A stretch of DNA of 64,000 nucleotides from Streptomyces sp. MUM 203J (GTDB lineage Bacteria > Actinomycetota > Actinomycetes > Streptomycetales > Streptomycetaceae), in NCBI RefSeq assembly GCF_022414595.1, contig NZ_JADWYO010000008.1:62001-126000 (forward strand), read 5' to 3'. How positions within the stretch are numbered: position 1 is the stretch's first letter; the number at the start of each line of letters is the position of its first letter. The notes under the pieces were generated by a model. The model was not told the origin of the DNA. It worked only from the letters and a program-made list of their open reading frames with translations, and did not search any database. Shown in pieces: positions 34,026 to 43,465 of this stretch. A program made the position numbers and the translations under genes.

Positions 34026-35957
34026 TCACAGCAGAAGCAGCACCGCCGTGCCCCACACCACGGACACCGCGACCAGCACGGGGCCGAGCGGCATGCCCTG
34101 CTGCCCGGGCCCGGCCTCCTCCAGGGGCCGCAGGCCCTGGTCGTACAGCAGCGCCCGCAGCTCGTCGGCGGTGCGCTGTGCGTGCGGCTCGCGCCCGAGG
34201 CGCCGCTCCAGCCAGGACCAGCCGGTGGGGGACAGGCCGATCCGCTCGCCCTTCACGGGGTCGATCCGGATGCCGTCCTCCTTGTGCCACACCGCCGCGA
34301 CCGCGTCCCACGGCAGGTGCCGCACCCGCCACGGGCCGGTGATCCACACCCCGTCGCGGTCGGCGGTCACCCGCCAGCCGAGCGCGGTGGACACGGACTT
34401 CGTCAGCCACGGCACGGTGAGCGGGAGCAGCAGCCAGCTCCAGGACAGCCCGTCGTCGACGATGCCCCAGATGCTGCCGCCCTGGAACGCCAGCAGGCAC
34501 AGCCCCACGGCCCGGGACATGCCGTGGGCGGACCACACCCGGGGTGCGGCGGTCGGCGCCATCCCGGCGGCGATCTCCTGGATGGGCCGCTGCGGAGGTG
34601 TCGTACGGCCATGGGCGGGGCGTCCGTCCGAGGGGCTGCCCGGAACCTTCCGCTCCGGGCGGGGCGCACGGCCGGTGAGCAGCTTGGGGACGACGGGCTT
34701 CACGGCGGTGACACTGCACTCCACCGACACCTCGGCGTCGTCCTCGTCCTCCCGCGCGACGAAGGCGAGCTCGGCCCCGGCGTACGGGACGCCGTAGAGG
34801 ACGGCCTCCCGCAGCGGCGCGGGCGGCTCCTCGCCCTTGAGGATCGCCCCGAGCCGCCGCAGCCCCTCGCGTGCGTCCCCCTCGCCGTCGGCGTCCTCCT
34901 CCTCGTCCTCTTCTCCGTCGGAGGCGTACAGGGTGTGGAAGTGCAGCAGGGGCCGCGCGCCGGTCGGGTCGTCGGCGGCGTAGACCCACACACGGCCGTC
35001 GTCCTCGCCCTCGCGCACCAGCACCTTCAGCACGGGGAGAGGCCCGCGCCGCAGCCGTTCGGCGCGCGACCGCCCGTCGACCCCGTTGGCGAAGAACCCC
35101 AGCCCCGCGACCAGCGCGGCCAGTGTCAGCAGTTCCCCGTCGACGGTGTCGTACGGCTCCGCCACGAGCCGGGTCCAGTCGCCGTCGACGAGCACGTCGA
35201 CGCGGCTTCCGACGGGGAAGTCCCCGGGGTAGAGGGTCTCGACGGTGCGGGTGCCGAGGCTCCCGGTGTCGAGGGTCAGGACGTCCACCTCGTCGTCGTT
35301 CACCCTGTTCGCGGTGACTTCGGCGGTCACCGGGACGAGCCGGGCGGCGCGCTCCTCGTACGCGGCGATCTCGTCCGTCACCTGCCAGTAGCCGTACCCG
35401 GCCGAGGCGAGCAGCAGGGCGGCCAGCACGAGGGACACCCGCCCGCGCCGGAACCCGCGGGCGGCGTCGGGGAGCGGGGCCACCACCGGCCCGGCGGCCT
35501 CACGGGCCAGCGCCCGCTGCCGGGCGGCGGCGGACAGCCGGTGGCCGAGCCCGGCGGCGGCGAACGCCAGCGCCGCGGTGAACCCGAGCCCCGACGGGTC
35601 CGCGACCACGTCACCGGCGTCGTCGCCGCCCACGAGGAACGCGGCGAGCAGCCCGCCGAGCCCGGCGAGCGCGAGCCGGGGCTGCCGCCAGAGCCAGTAG
35701 AAGGTGAGCAGCAGCACGGCGAAGAAGGCGAACCCGAGCCAGTCCTCGGCGCCGCACGGCGAGGCCGTGGTGCAGGGCTGTTCGGGTCCGCTCTCCATGG
35801 TCCAGACGGTCGCGGCGGCCAACGCGCCGGTCGCCCACAGGGGATGGGCCCAGGGCGCGGGAACGGCGGCCAGCCAGCGCCGTGCGTCGGCCGACCGCCA
35901 CTCGGCGGTGCCGGGCGGTATCCGCTCGGCGGGGAGGGGCACCGGAGGAGTGTTCAC
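34026..35957 (-). CDS. large multi-spanning membrane protein of unknown function
   Basis: This is a 643-residue protein with clusters of membrane helices near residues 40-60, 75-125, 175-195, 285-305, 520-555 and the extreme C-terminus (VLVAVSVVWGTAVLLLL). Soluble segments between them include a beta-rich stretch (VPVTAEVTANRVNDDEVDVL) and a highly acidic run SDGEEDEEEDADGEGD near 370. A PH-like segment near 570-600 reads ADRDGVWITGPWRVRHLPWD. The GTG at 35957 is chosen since the frame upstream lacks coding character. I do not recognise the family. Confidence 0.75.
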   Translation of the reverse strand: MNTPPVPLPAERIPPGTAEWRSADARRWLAAVPAPWAHPLWATGALAAATVWTMESGPEQPCTTASPCGAEDWLGFAFFAVLLLTFYWLWRQPRLALAGLGGLLAAFLVGGDDAGDVVADPSGLGFTAALAFAAAGLGHRLSAAARQRALAREAAGPVVAPLPDAARGFRRGRVSLVLAALLLASAGYGYWQVTDEIAAYEERAARLVPVTAEVTANRVNDDEVDVLTLDTGSLGTRTVETLYPGDFPVGSRVDVLVDGDWTRLVAEPYDTVDGELLTLAALVAGLGFFANGVDGRSRAERLRRGPLPVLKVLVREGEDDGRVWVYAADDPTGARPLLHFHTLYASDGEEDEEEDADGEGDAREGLRRLGAILKGEEPPAPLREAVLYGVPYAGAELAFVAREDEDDAEVSVECSVTAVKPVVPKLLTGRAPRPERKVPGSPSDGRPAHGRTTPPQRPIQEIAAGMAPTAAPRVWSAHGMSRAVGLCLLAFQGGSIWGIVDDGLSWSWLLLPLTVPWLTKSVSTALGWRVTADRDGVWITGPWRVRHLPWDAVAAVWHKEDGIRIDPVKGERIGLSPTGWSWLERRLGREPHAQRTADELRALLYDQGLRPLEEAGPGQQGMPLGPVLVAVSVVWGTAVLLLL

Positions 35958-36022
35958 GCCCGCATTATCGCGAGATCGACGAGCCGCCGGACGGGGTGCC
36001 GGAGCCGCCGCCTGAGCAGCCG

Positions 36023-36451
36023 TCAGAGGTTGTCGCCCCAGCCCCCCTGGATCATCGTCTGGAACGCCCACGCGTCTTCCTTCCGGACGAGGACGTCGGC
36101 GTACCGGAGGTGCCGGGTCTCGCCGCCCGCCGTCATGACGGAGTCGGTGAAGACGACGGCCATGGCGGGAGAGAGGAACACGGGCGTGCGGGCCGACTCG
36201 AAGACGATGTCCTCGGCGCCGTCCCCCATGACGTGCGTCATGGTCGCCACGAACCGCTCGCGGTCCCACTGTGCCGACCGGCCGTCTCCCTTCGTGTCGT
36301 CGCTGACGAGGTTCAGCGGGAACACCGCCATGTCGGCCATGCCTTCGACGTCGCGCCGGCCGCTGCGGGCGTCGTACTCCGCGAACCAGGCGTCCAGGCT
36401 CGCCCGGTCCTCGGGGGTGGGGGTGTATCCGGTGTCGGGCAGGAGGGTCAT
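36023..36451 (-). CDS. SnoaL/NTF2-like protein
   Basis: This is a 142-residue NTF2-fold protein: helix FAEYDARSGRRDVEGMADMA, then beta strands including PVFLSPAMAVVFTDSVM and TRHLRYADVLVRKEDAWAF. Such proteins can be small isomerases, cyclases or ligand-binding domains; no catalytic residues can be assigned. ATG at 36451 with GGAGCC upstream; an alternative start at 36469 would lie inside the operator. Two related palindromes lie immediately upstream. Confidence 0.75.
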   Translation of the reverse strand: MTLLPDTGYTPTPEDRASLDAWFAEYDARSGRRDVEGMADMAVFPLNLVSDDTKGDGRSAQWDRERFVATMTHVMGDGAEDIVFESARTPVFLSPAMAVVFTDSVMTAGGETRHLRYADVLVRKEDAWAFQTMIQGGWGDNL

Positions 36452-36463
36452 ACGGGCTCCACT

Positions 36464-36478
36464 GGTCAAGTTTGACTA
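36464..36478. promoter_or_regulatory. operator-like site 1 upstream of SnoaL-like gene
   Basis: GGTCAAGTTTGACTA contains the palindrome GTCAA-GT-TTGAC. Its 12-base CAAGTTTGACTA is repeated in inverted orientation at 36516-36527. The pattern suits a MarR- or HxlR-type regulator, none of which is encoded nearby. Confidence 0.6.
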
Positions 36479-36515
36479 TGTGCTGGGGTGAAGCAGGCAT
36501 GCCCGGCGGTTCATG

Positions 36516-36529
36516 TAGTCAAACTTGAA
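36516..36529. promoter_or_regulatory. operator-like site 2 upstream of SnoaL-like gene
   Basis: TAGTCAAACTTGAA is the inverted partner of site 1 (TAGTCAAACTTG is the exact complement of CAAGTTTGACTA) and contains TCAA-AC-TTGA. Arms are 37 bases apart, bracketing the likely promoter of the minus-strand gene. Confidence 0.6.
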
Positions 36530-36718
36530 TACCTGATTTCCGCCGCTTGGGACAGACGGGTCCGTCGGTGAAGGCGCCGCCGGGGCACGGAGTGGGGGTT
36601 CCAGCCGTCGCGGTGCTTTCTCGCCTCGTCCGCCTGCCCTGCCCTGTGACACTTCGACACGTCCACACGCAGTCCTGTGCAGGGGCACGAACCGGACACG
36701 CGGCGCGAAGAGGTCGGT

Positions 36719-37279
36719 GTGGGGGGACACGATGCGGAGCTCGGTACTGCGGTCGCACGCGCGCAAGGGGGCGACGAGGACGCGTTCGCGCAGGTCTACC
36801 GACTGGTGCAGCCGGGGCTGCTCGCGTCGGTGCGGGTGCTCGTCGGGGACGACGCGGAGGACGTGGCCGCCGACGCGTGGCTGGAGATCGCCCGTGACTT
36901 GGCGCGGTTCCACGGCGACGGCGCGGGATTCCGGGGCTGGGCCATGACCATCGCCCGGCACCGGGCCCTGGACCATCTGCGCCGTCGGCGGCGGCGCCCC
37001 CGCGCGTCCGGGAGCGAGGCGGAACTGCTCGACATACCCGACCGGCACGACACCGCCGGGGCGGCCCTGGAGTCCCTGTCGACCGCGCGGGCGCTCGCCC
37101 TCATCCGGGGTCTGCCACGCGACCAGGCGGAGGCGGTGCTGCTGCGCGTGGTCGTCGGACTGGACGCGCCCACGTCCGCGCGGGTGCTGGGCAAGCGCCC
37201 CGGTGCCGTACGCACCGCCGCGCACCGGGGGCTCAAAAGGCTCGCAGCGCGGCTCGGCCGTACCGGGCCGGAAGAATGA
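36719..37279 (+). CDS. ECF sigma factor, first of tandem pair
   Basis: This is a 186-residue sigma-70 family ECF factor. Region 2 spans DAFAQVYRLVQPGLLASVRV to FRGWAMTIARHRALDHLRRR. Region 4 includes LPRDQAEAVLLRVVVGLDAP and KRPGAVRTAAHRGLKRL. The GTG at 36719 has AGAGG 5 bases upstream and aligns with the start of the downstream paralogue; a GTG at 36677 lacks a ribosome site. A strong hairpin follows it, so it is probably expressed separately from the second copy. Confidence 0.9.
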   Translation: MGGHDAELGTAVARAQGGDEDAFAQVYRLVQPGLLASVRVLVGDDAEDVAADAWLEIARDLARFHGDGAGFRGWAMTIARHRALDHLRRRRRRPRASGSEAELLDIPDRHDTAGAALESLSTARALALIRGLPRDQAEAVLLRVVVGLDAPTSARVLGKRPGAVRTAAHRGLKRLAARLGRTGPEE

Positions 37280-37312
37280 AAGCCGGAGAACGGGGGAGAG
37301 GCGGAGGGAGGA

Positions 37313-37352
37313 CGACCGGGGCCGCCACCCCCCACAGGAGAGGCCCCGGTCG
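37313..37352 (+). terminator. terminator after first ECF sigma gene
   Basis: CGACCGGGGCC (37313-37323) and GGCCCCGGTCG (37342-37352) are exactly complementary, 33 bp after the stop codon. Confidence 0.8.
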
Positions 37353-37439
37353 CCGTCCGCGGAGCCGCAGGGCGGCCCCGTATTCCTTTCAGCGCCGCCG
37401 GTGCGTTTTCTGTCACACCACCCTGCGACCGAAGCTGTT

Positions 37440-37458
37440 CCATGTTGTACAAACATGG
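37440..37458. promoter_or_regulatory. inverted repeat upstream of second ECF sigma gene
   Basis: CCATGTT and AACATGG pair perfectly around GTACA, 90 bp before the second sigma factor start. It is AT-richer than its surroundings and a good operator candidate for an unidentified regulator. Confidence 0.55.
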
Positions 37459-37548
37459 ACGAGACGTAGCGGCAGCACGTAGCGTGCTGCTGCGCGCCGG
37501 GCGGAGCGGCCTGGGTTGACCTGCCGCGCTATAGAACAGGTAGTGGGA

Positions 37549-38238
37549 GTGCTGGGGGACGACGCGGAGCTGACCGCCGCAGTGCTCGCGGCACAGGACG
37601 GAGACGAGGACGCCTTCCGTACTGTGTACCGCGCCGTGCACCCGCGGCTGCTCGGATACATACGCACGCTGGTCGGCGAACCGGACGCCGAGGACGTGGC
37701 GTCCGAATCCTGGCTGCAGATAGCCAGGGACCTGGACCGGTTCAGCGGCGACGCGGACCGCTTCCGCGGCTGGGCCGCACGGATCGCGCGCAACCGTGCC
37801 CTCGACCATCTGCGGATGCGGGGGCGGCGCCCCGCGCAGGGCGGGGACGAGACCGAGCTGGCCGAGAAACCCGCCGACGCCGACACGGCCCTGGAGGCCA
37901 TGGACTCCCTCGCGACCGGCCACACCATGAGCCTGATCGCCCAGCTGCCGCAGGACCAGGCCGAGGCGGTCATCCTGCGTGTCGTCGTCGGGCTCGACGC
38001 CAAAACCGCCGCCGAGACGCTCGGCAAACGCCCCGGCGCGGTGCGCACCGCCGCGCACCGGGGCCTCAAGCGGCTGGCCGAACTGCTGGGCGCCGCCGCC
38101 GAACCGGGACAGGGCAGCGGCCTGCCGCTGAGCGGCGTACCGCCCCAGCCGGGGCCCCGGGGCAGGTCCGGCGCGCGGACCCCGGTGACGCGTCGCGCTG
38201 TGACGCATTTGCGCGCGCGGACGCAGAAGGACATGTGA
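37549..38238 (+). CDS. ECF sigma factor, second of tandem pair
   Basis: This is a 229-residue ECF factor paralogous to the first along its whole length. It shares GDEDAF, AEDVA, FRGWA-IAR-RALDHLR, DQAEAV and the nearly identical KRPGAVRTAAHRGLKRL in region 4, which suggests similar promoter recognition. It carries an extra ~40-residue Pro/Gly/Arg-rich tail. The GTG at 37549 lies 8 bases after ACAGG and aligns with the paralogue's start. Its stop overlaps the next start by one base (TGATG), so the downstream transmembrane protein is translationally coupled. Confidence 0.9.
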   Translation: MLGDDAELTAAVLAAQDGDEDAFRTVYRAVHPRLLGYIRTLVGEPDAEDVASESWLQIARDLDRFSGDADRFRGWAARIARNRALDHLRMRGRRPAQGGDETELAEKPADADTALEAMDSLATGHTMSLIAQLPQDQAEAVILRVVVGLDAKTAAETLGKRPGAVRTAAHRGLKRLAELLGAAAEPGQGSGLPLSGVPPQPGPRGRSGARTPVTRRAVTHLRARTQKDM

Positions 38239-39233
38239 TGGCCGACGAGCGGTACGGATGGCTCGACCACGAGGCGGCGGAGCGACTGCTGCGTGGCGAG
38301 TCCGTCGTCGCCACCGACGATTACACACGGTTGCAGACCGAACGCCTCGCGGAGGCGCTGGACGGCGTACGGGCCGATTCGCTCACCGCCGCCGGCCCGG
38401 CCGGTGAACTGCCGGGCGAGGAGGACGCCCTGGTGGCGTTCCGCGCGGCCCGGGCGGCGAAGGCCGCGGGTCCGGCCGGCGCGGAGGCCTCCGTGTCCGC
38501 TTCCGGGAGCCGCGCCGGGCGGTGGCTGCGGCCCGCCCGCTGGGGCCTCGTCGCGTCGGTCGCCGGGCTGGCCGTGGGCGGCGTGGCCGTCGCCGCGGGC
38601 ACCGGTGTGCTGCCCGCACTGGGCGGCGACCCCCGGCCCGAACCGACGCCCGCCGCGTCGGCGTCGCTCACCCCCGGGCACCGGATCGCCGAGGAACCCG
38701 CCGTCCGGCCGCCCGGCTGGGTCACGCCTCCGGTGCCGCAGAGTCCCGGCACCTCGCCTTCCCCCGGCGTGACCTCGCCGTCCCCGGGCGAGACCCCCGG
38801 CCGCGGCATGGTCACCGAACCCGGCGGAGCGTCGGCTGACAACGATGGCGGCACCCGTACGGACCGCCCAGGCGACCCGGACGGGAGCGGCGACCACGCC
38901 GGTGACCGTGACGGCGCCGACCGGACCCCCGGGGCCACCTTGCCCGACCGGACCGCGCAGGCCTGCCGGGACTTCCGCGACGGGCATCTGGACGAGGTGC
39001 GGCGCCGGCAGCTCGAGTCCGCGGCCCGCACCGACGGCGGCGTGCAGCGCTACTGCGACCAGGTGCTGGGCGCGGGGCGGCAGAGCGGCGGAACCGGGGC
39101 GGACAAGAGCGCGGGGGCGGGCGACCGTGACGGCGACGGCGACGGCGACGGCGAGGGTGAAGGGGCGCAGGGCCGGCGGCCCGCGCCGCGTGACCCGGTG
39201 AAGCCGACTCCCGGCAGGGGCGCCAGGCCGTAG
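38238..39233 (+). CDS. single-pass membrane protein coupled to ECF sigma factor (putative anti-sigma)
   Basis: This is a 331-residue protein. The ~95-residue N-terminal cytoplasmic part begins MADERYGWLDHEAAERLLRG and is acidic and helical. A membrane helix around residues 98-120 (WGLVASVAGLAVGGVAVAAG) follows, then a long Pro/Ser/Gly/Asp-rich exterior region with two Cys in QACRDFRDGHLDE and QRYCDQVL and a DGDGDGDG run. No canonical zinc-binding anti-sigma motif is visible. The one-base overlap with the sigma gene and the topology suggest a non-ZAS anti-sigma or signal sensor. Confidence 0.7.
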   Translation: MADERYGWLDHEAAERLLRGESVVATDDYTRLQTERLAEALDGVRADSLTAAGPAGELPGEEDALVAFRAARAAKAAGPAGAEASVSASGSRAGRWLRPARWGLVASVAGLAVGGVAVAAGTGVLPALGGDPRPEPTPAASASLTPGHRIAEEPAVRPPGWVTPPVPQSPGTSPSPGVTSPSPGETPGRGMVTEPGGASADNDGGTRTDRPGDPDGSGDHAGDRDGADRTPGATLPDRTAQACRDFRDGHLDEVRRRQLESAARTDGGVQRYCDQVLGAGRQSGGTGADKSAGAGDRDGDGDGDGEGEGAQGRRPAPRDPVKPTPGRGARP

Positions 39234-39585
39234 AGCCTCCGGGGGTTCTTCTCCCGGACCCGCGCCCTTCTCGGAGCCGGGGGAACCGTCCCCAGACCTC
39301 CGACGCGCGCCCGGGAACGGCGCTCGCGCTCAAGTACCGGGCGGGCCGGAGTCGGGCTCCGGCTGCGGGCGCACCCCCTCTGACCTGCGAATTCAGAAAA
39401 GTTTCCCAGAGGTGTGACACTTTTCGAGCGGGTGACGCAGTACTGAGTGAGCCGACTGGTCATCGGCGGCGCAAGAAAGAGCCGGGGTTCCCCCCGTACC
39501 TACGGCTCAGCGCATTCGGCGCGGGCGGGACACGTTCCCCCGGTCCCGCCCGCGCCCATCTCTCTCCCGTCCGGGACCTCGCGGG
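39234..39585. other. intergenic region between convergent genes, no gene seen
   Basis: The 352 bp between the membrane protein and the convergent L,D-transpeptidase gene contain no frame with convincing coding character. A less GC-rich patch occurs at about 39390-39430 (AGAAAAGTTTCCCAGAGGTG). No strong hairpin stands out. Confidence 0.4.
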
Positions 39586-40584
39586 TCACCAGTAGACGAC
39601 GACCTTGTCGCCCACCCGCACCTCGTCGAACAGCTTCGCCAGCCGCTCCTTGTCACGGACGTTCACACAGCCGTGGGAGTTGCCGTTGTAGCCGCGCGCC
39701 GCGAAGTCCGAGGAGTAGTGCACCGCCTGTCCCCGGCTGAAGAACATCGAGTAAGGCATCGGCGTGTGGTAGAGCGTCGACGTCCAGGTCCGCTCCTTGC
39801 GGTCCACCTTGAACGTGCCCTCACGGGTCGCGAGTTCCGTGCCCTCCACCCCGAAGCGGACGTCCACGGCCGAGATCACCTTGCCGTCGACCATCCACGC
39901 CAGGGTCCGGGACTCCTTGCTGATACACAGCACCCGGCCCGTCATGCACCGCTCGTCCGGCTTGGCCAGCGGGTTGGAGGTGGCGGGCCGCAGCTCGTCG
40001 GCGGTCGGCCGGTGGGTCATCGCGAGCAGCCGCCGCCAGGTCGTCTCGTCGACCTTCCCGGTCACCGGCAGCTCCCGCTTCCTCTGGAACGCCGAGACCG
40101 CCTCGGTGGTGATCGTGCCGTAGAACGCGGTCGGAGCCCGGTGGAAGTGCCCGATCTGCCGCAGCCGCGCCTGGAGTTCCCGTACCTGCTCGTTCTCCGC
40201 GCCCTTCGCCATCAGGATCCGGCCGCCGGACGGCTTGTCATCGGCGGGGACGGAGGCGGGGGAGGAGGCCGACGGGCTGCCGGACGAGGCCCCCGGCGAG
40301 GGCGCCGACGGCGTCCCCGCGGAGGGCGTCCCCGCGGAGGGCGACTCCGCGGAGGGCGACCCCGTGGACGGCGAGGGCGCGGACGCCGACGGCACCGCCG
40401 GCGAGGGCGACGGCGCACCCGACGGCGCCGCCGACGGCGCCGGGGACGGCTGGCCCGCCGCCCCGACCGCCTGAGCGGTGCAGCCCGTCGCCAGCGCGAC
40501 CGCGGCCGCGGCCAGCAGCGCCCTGCGGACCACGCCGCTGCGGGACGACGGGACTCTCTGGACCTGGAACGTACGGCGATGCAT
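39586..40584 (-). CDS. L,D-transpeptidase lipoprotein with peptidoglycan-binding domain
   Basis: This is a 332-residue protein. An Arg-rich start and hydrophobic core end in lipobox ATGC. A ~80-residue Pro/Ser/Ala linker with [15 protein letters not shown] repeats spans the wall. A PG_binding_1 domain follows ([15 protein letters not shown], then [18 protein letters not shown]). The YkuD domain has the catalytic motif SHGCVNVRD with upstream [10 protein letters not shown]. It should form 3-3 cross-links in peptidoglycan or attach substrates to it from the outer face of the membrane. Confidence 0.92.
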   Translation of the reverse strand: MHRRTFQVQRVPSSRSGVVRRALLAAAAVALATGCTAQAVGAAGQPSPAPSAAPSGAPSPSPAVPSASAPSPSTGSPSAESPSAGTPSAGTPSAPSPGASSGSPSASSPASVPADDKPSGGRILMAKGAENEQVRELQARLRQIGHFHRAPTAFYGTITTEAVSAFQRKRELPVTGKVDETTWRRLLAMTHRPTADELRPATSNPLAKPDERCMTGRVLCISKESRTLAWMVDGKVISAVDVRFGVEGTELATREGTFKVDRKERTWTSTLYHTPMPYSMFFSRGQAVHYSSDFAARGYNGNSHGCVNVRDKERLAKLFDEVRVGDKVVVYW

Positions 40585-40844
40585 CGGATCCCCCCCGGGG
40601 TTCAGTCGTTTCCGCTCGTAGGGATACTTCCCTGCCCGAACTGGTTGCCTGCGCCCGCGGCGGTTGTGACGAGGCTGTGACGGAGCCCGGAGGCGCGCCC
40701 GTACGCACCGGTCACCCCCTCCGTACGCGCGGCTGTGAGCAAGCTCCCAGCGTGCGGCTCTCCACCGGTCGCACGCTCGCCGCTACAGTCCGTCGCGAAG
40801 GGTCGGAGATACCTGCGAGTAGGTCTACCGGAAGGTCACAGCAC

Positions 40845-42425
40845 ATGGCGCGCGAGTCGGAGTCGGGTCTGCCCATCGAGCCGGTGTACGGGCCGGACGC
40901 CCTGGAGGGCTGGGACCCGGCGGAGAGGCTGGGGGAGCCGGGAGCGTACCCGTACACCCGCGGCGTCTACCCGACCATGTACACCGGCCGCCCGTGGACC
41001 ATGCGGCAGTACGCCGGGTTCGGCACCGCCGTCGAGTCGAACGCGCGCTACAAGCAGCTCATCGCCAACGGCACCATGGGCCTGTCCGTCGCCTTCGACC
41101 TGCCGACCCAGATGGGCCACGACTCCGACGCGCCGATCGCGCACGGCGAGGTCGGCAAGGTGGGCGTCGCCATCGACTCGGTCGAGGACATGCGGGTCCT
41201 CTTCGACGGCATCCCGCTGGACAGGGTGTCCACGTCGATGACGATCAACGCCCCGGCGGCGCTGCTGCTGCTCCTCTACCAGCTGGTCGCGGAGGAGCAG
41301 GGCGTCGGTGCCGACAAGCTGACCGGCACGATCCAGAACGACGTGCTCAAGGAGTACATCGCGCGCGGGACGTACATCTTCCCGCCCAAGCCGTCCCTGC
41401 GCCTGATCGCGGACATCTTCAAGTACTGCAAGGCCGAGATCCCGAAGTGGAACACCATCTCGATCTCCGGCTACCACATGGCGGAGGCCGGGGCCTCGCC
41501 CGCGCAGGAGATCGCCTTCACCCTGGCCGACGGCATCCAGTACGTCCGCACGGCCGTCGCCTCCGGGATGGACGTCGACGACTTCGCGCCCCGTCTGTCC
41601 TTCTTCTTCGTGGCCCGTACGACGATCCTGGAGGAGGTCGCGAAGTTCCGCGCGGCCCGCAGGATCTGGGCGCGGGTGATGAAGGAGGAGTTCGGGGCGA
41701 AGAACCCCAAGTCGTGGATGCTCCGCTTCCACACCCAGACCGCCGGCGTCCAGCTCACCGCCCAGCAGCCCGAGGTCAACCTGGTCCGGGTCGCCGTCCA
41801 GGGCCTGGCCGCCGTCATGGGCGGCACGCAGTCGCTGCACACCAACTCCTTCGACGAGGCCATCGCGCTGCCGACAGACAAGAGCGCCCGGCTCGCCCTC
41901 CGTACGCAGCAGGTGCTGGCGTACGAGACGGACGTGACGGCGACCGTCGACCCGTTCGCGGGCTCGTACGTCATCGAGAAGATGACCGACGAGGTGGAGG
42001 CCGCGGCGCTGGAGCTGATGGGCAAGGTGGAGGAGCTGGGCGGCGCGGTCAACGCGATCGAGCGCGGCTTCCAGAAGAACGAGATCGAGCGCAGCGCGTA
42101 CCGGATCGCGCAGGAGACGGACTCCGGGGAGCGGGTCGTCGTCGGCGTGAACCGCTTCCAGCTCGACGAGGAGGAGCCCTACGAGCCGCTTCGCGTCGAC
42201 CCGGCGATCGAGGCCCAGCAGGCCGACCGTCTCGCGAAGCTGCGTGCAGAGCGGGACCAGGCGGCGGTGGACGCGGCGCTCACGGCCCTCAAGAAGGCCG
42301 CGGAGGGCACGGACAACGTCCTCTACCCGATGAAGGACGCGCTGAAGGCCCGGGCGACGGTGGGCGAGGTCTGCAACGCGCTGCGGGAGGTCTGGGGGAC
42401 GTACGTCCCGACGGACGCGTTCTGA
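40845..42425 (+). CDS. acyl-CoA mutase large subunit (methylmalonyl-CoA mutase type, no B12 domain)
   Basis: This is a 526-residue catalytic TIM-barrel subunit. It shows [51 protein letters not shown], and [14 protein letters not shown]. Tyr56 (in RQY) and the Arg in IQYVR match the Tyr/Arg pair that methylmalonyl-CoA mutases use, where isobutyryl-CoA mutases have Phe/Gln; this is judged by eye. The C-terminal cobalamin-binding domain (DxHxxG) is absent, so a separate small subunit encoded elsewhere is required. The ATG at 40845 lies in CAGCACATGG. Confidence 0.88.
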   Translation: MARESESGLPIEPVYGPDALEGWDPAERLGEPGAYPYTRGVYPTMYTGRPWTMRQYAGFGTAVESNARYKQLIANGTMGLSVAFDLPTQMGHDSDAPIAHGEVGKVGVAIDSVEDMRVLFDGIPLDRVSTSMTINAPAALLLLLYQLVAEEQGVGADKLTGTIQNDVLKEYIARGTYIFPPKPSLRLIADIFKYCKAEIPKWNTISISGYHMAEAGASPAQEIAFTLADGIQYVRTAVASGMDVDDFAPRLSFFFVARTTILEEVAKFRAARRIWARVMKEEFGAKNPKSWMLRFHTQTAGVQLTAQQPEVNLVRVAVQGLAAVMGGTQSLHTNSFDEAIALPTDKSARLALRTQQVLAYETDVTATVDPFAGSYVIEKMTDEVEAAALELMGKVEELGGAVNAIERGFQKNEIERSAYRIAQETDSGERVVVGVNRFQLDEEEPYEPLRVDPAIEAQQADRLAKLRAERDQAAVDAALTALKKAAEGTDNVLYPMKDALKARATVGEVCNALREVWGTYVPTDAF

Positions 42426-42542
42426 CGGGTCCCGCTCGGCGCGCTCCGCGCGCCCGAACCGGCGGCGGCCCATGGCGTGCTGGGCCGTCTCGGTCTGCGG
42501 AACACCGAGGGGGGTGCCGTACCTCCGTGCGACACTCCCCTC

Positions 42543-43196
42543 ATGTTCGGCGTCATCGACCTTCCCACGTACCTCGCGGGTCTGCTCCTGATCATCCTGC
42601 TGCCCGGGCCCAACTCGCTGTACGTCCTCTCCATCGCCGCCCGGCGCGGGGTGCGTGTCGGGTACACCGCGGCGGCCGGGGTCTGGTGCGGGGACACCGT
42701 GCTGATGACTCTGTCGGCCGCCGGTGTGGCGTCGCTCCTCCAGGCCAACGCCCTGCTGTTCGGGATCGTCAAGTACGCCGGGGCCGGGTACCTGACCTGG
42801 CTGGCCATCGGCATGCTGCGGGCCGCGTGGGGGATGTGGCGCACCCGGCGCGAGCCGGACGCGGAGGCCGGAGGACCGGCCTCCGCCGCCACCGAGGAGC
42901 GGCCCTTCCGCCGCGCCCTGCTCATCAGCCTGTTCAACCCCAAGGCGATCCTGTTCTTCATCGCCTTCTTCGTGCAGTTCGTCGACCCGGCCTACGCCTA
43001 CCCCGCGCTGTCCTTCGTCGTCCTCGGCACCCTCGCCCAGCTCGCCAGCGTCCTCTACCTCAGCGCGCTGATCTTCGGCGGCACGAAGCTGGCCGCCGCC
43101 TTCCGGCGCCGCAGGCGGCTCTCGGCCGGGGCCACCTCCGCGGCGGGGGCGCTGTTCCTCGGCTTCGCGGTGAAGCTGTCCCTCGCGAGCGCGTAG
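42543..43196 (+). CDS. LysE-family amino acid exporter
   Basis: This is a 217-residue LysE/RhtB-type translocator with six predicted helices. The N-terminal signature LIILLPGPNSLYVLSIAARR is diagnostic, followed by AAAGVWCGDTVLMTLSA and the later SLFNPKAILFFIAFF. It resembles the leucine exporter LeuE type. The substrate cannot be fixed. ATG at 42543 was chosen over the longer open frame since the exporter signature begins right after it. Confidence 0.9.
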   Translation: MFGVIDLPTYLAGLLLIILLPGPNSLYVLSIAARRGVRVGYTAAAGVWCGDTVLMTLSAAGVASLLQANALLFGIVKYAGAGYLTWLAIGMLRAAWGMWRTRREPDAEAGGPASAATEERPFRRALLISLFNPKAILFFIAFFVQFVDPAYAYPALSFVVLGTLAQLASVLYLSALIFGGTKLAAAFRRRRRLSAGATSAAGALFLGFAVKLSLASA

Positions 43197-43465
43197 CCGC
43201 GGCGCCCGGCCCTCACGCCGGGTGAGGCAGTGCCGCGGGAGCCAGGATGTTCACCGTCACGCGCTCCGCACGGCACGGTGTCCTTCCGGACGCGGCGGCC
43301 CGCCCCGGCCGGACCGGCACGCTCAGGAGCCTCGGGTTCACGCCGTTCCAGGTCCGGGCGGGCGCGGACGACGAGCTCGGCGCCGAGGAGCCGCGCGGGA
43401 CGCCGGGGCTCCGGCGGGCCAGGCCCGAGGGCGCGGCGCGGCCGGGGCGAGGTCCGTCGTGCCGC

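Noticed and set aside
33558..36491. Long plus-strand open frame of ~977 codons
   Set aside because: It mirrors the codons of the minus-strand membrane protein at 34026-35957 and has no recognisable domain.
40235..40474. Acidic plus-strand frame with [13 protein letters not shown] repeats
   Set aside because: It is the reverse complement of the Pro/Ser/Ala linker of the L,D-transpeptidase.
43197..43465. Possible small plus-strand gene after the LysE exporter
   Set aside because: No ribosome site and no consistent coding character; treated as intergenic DNA.
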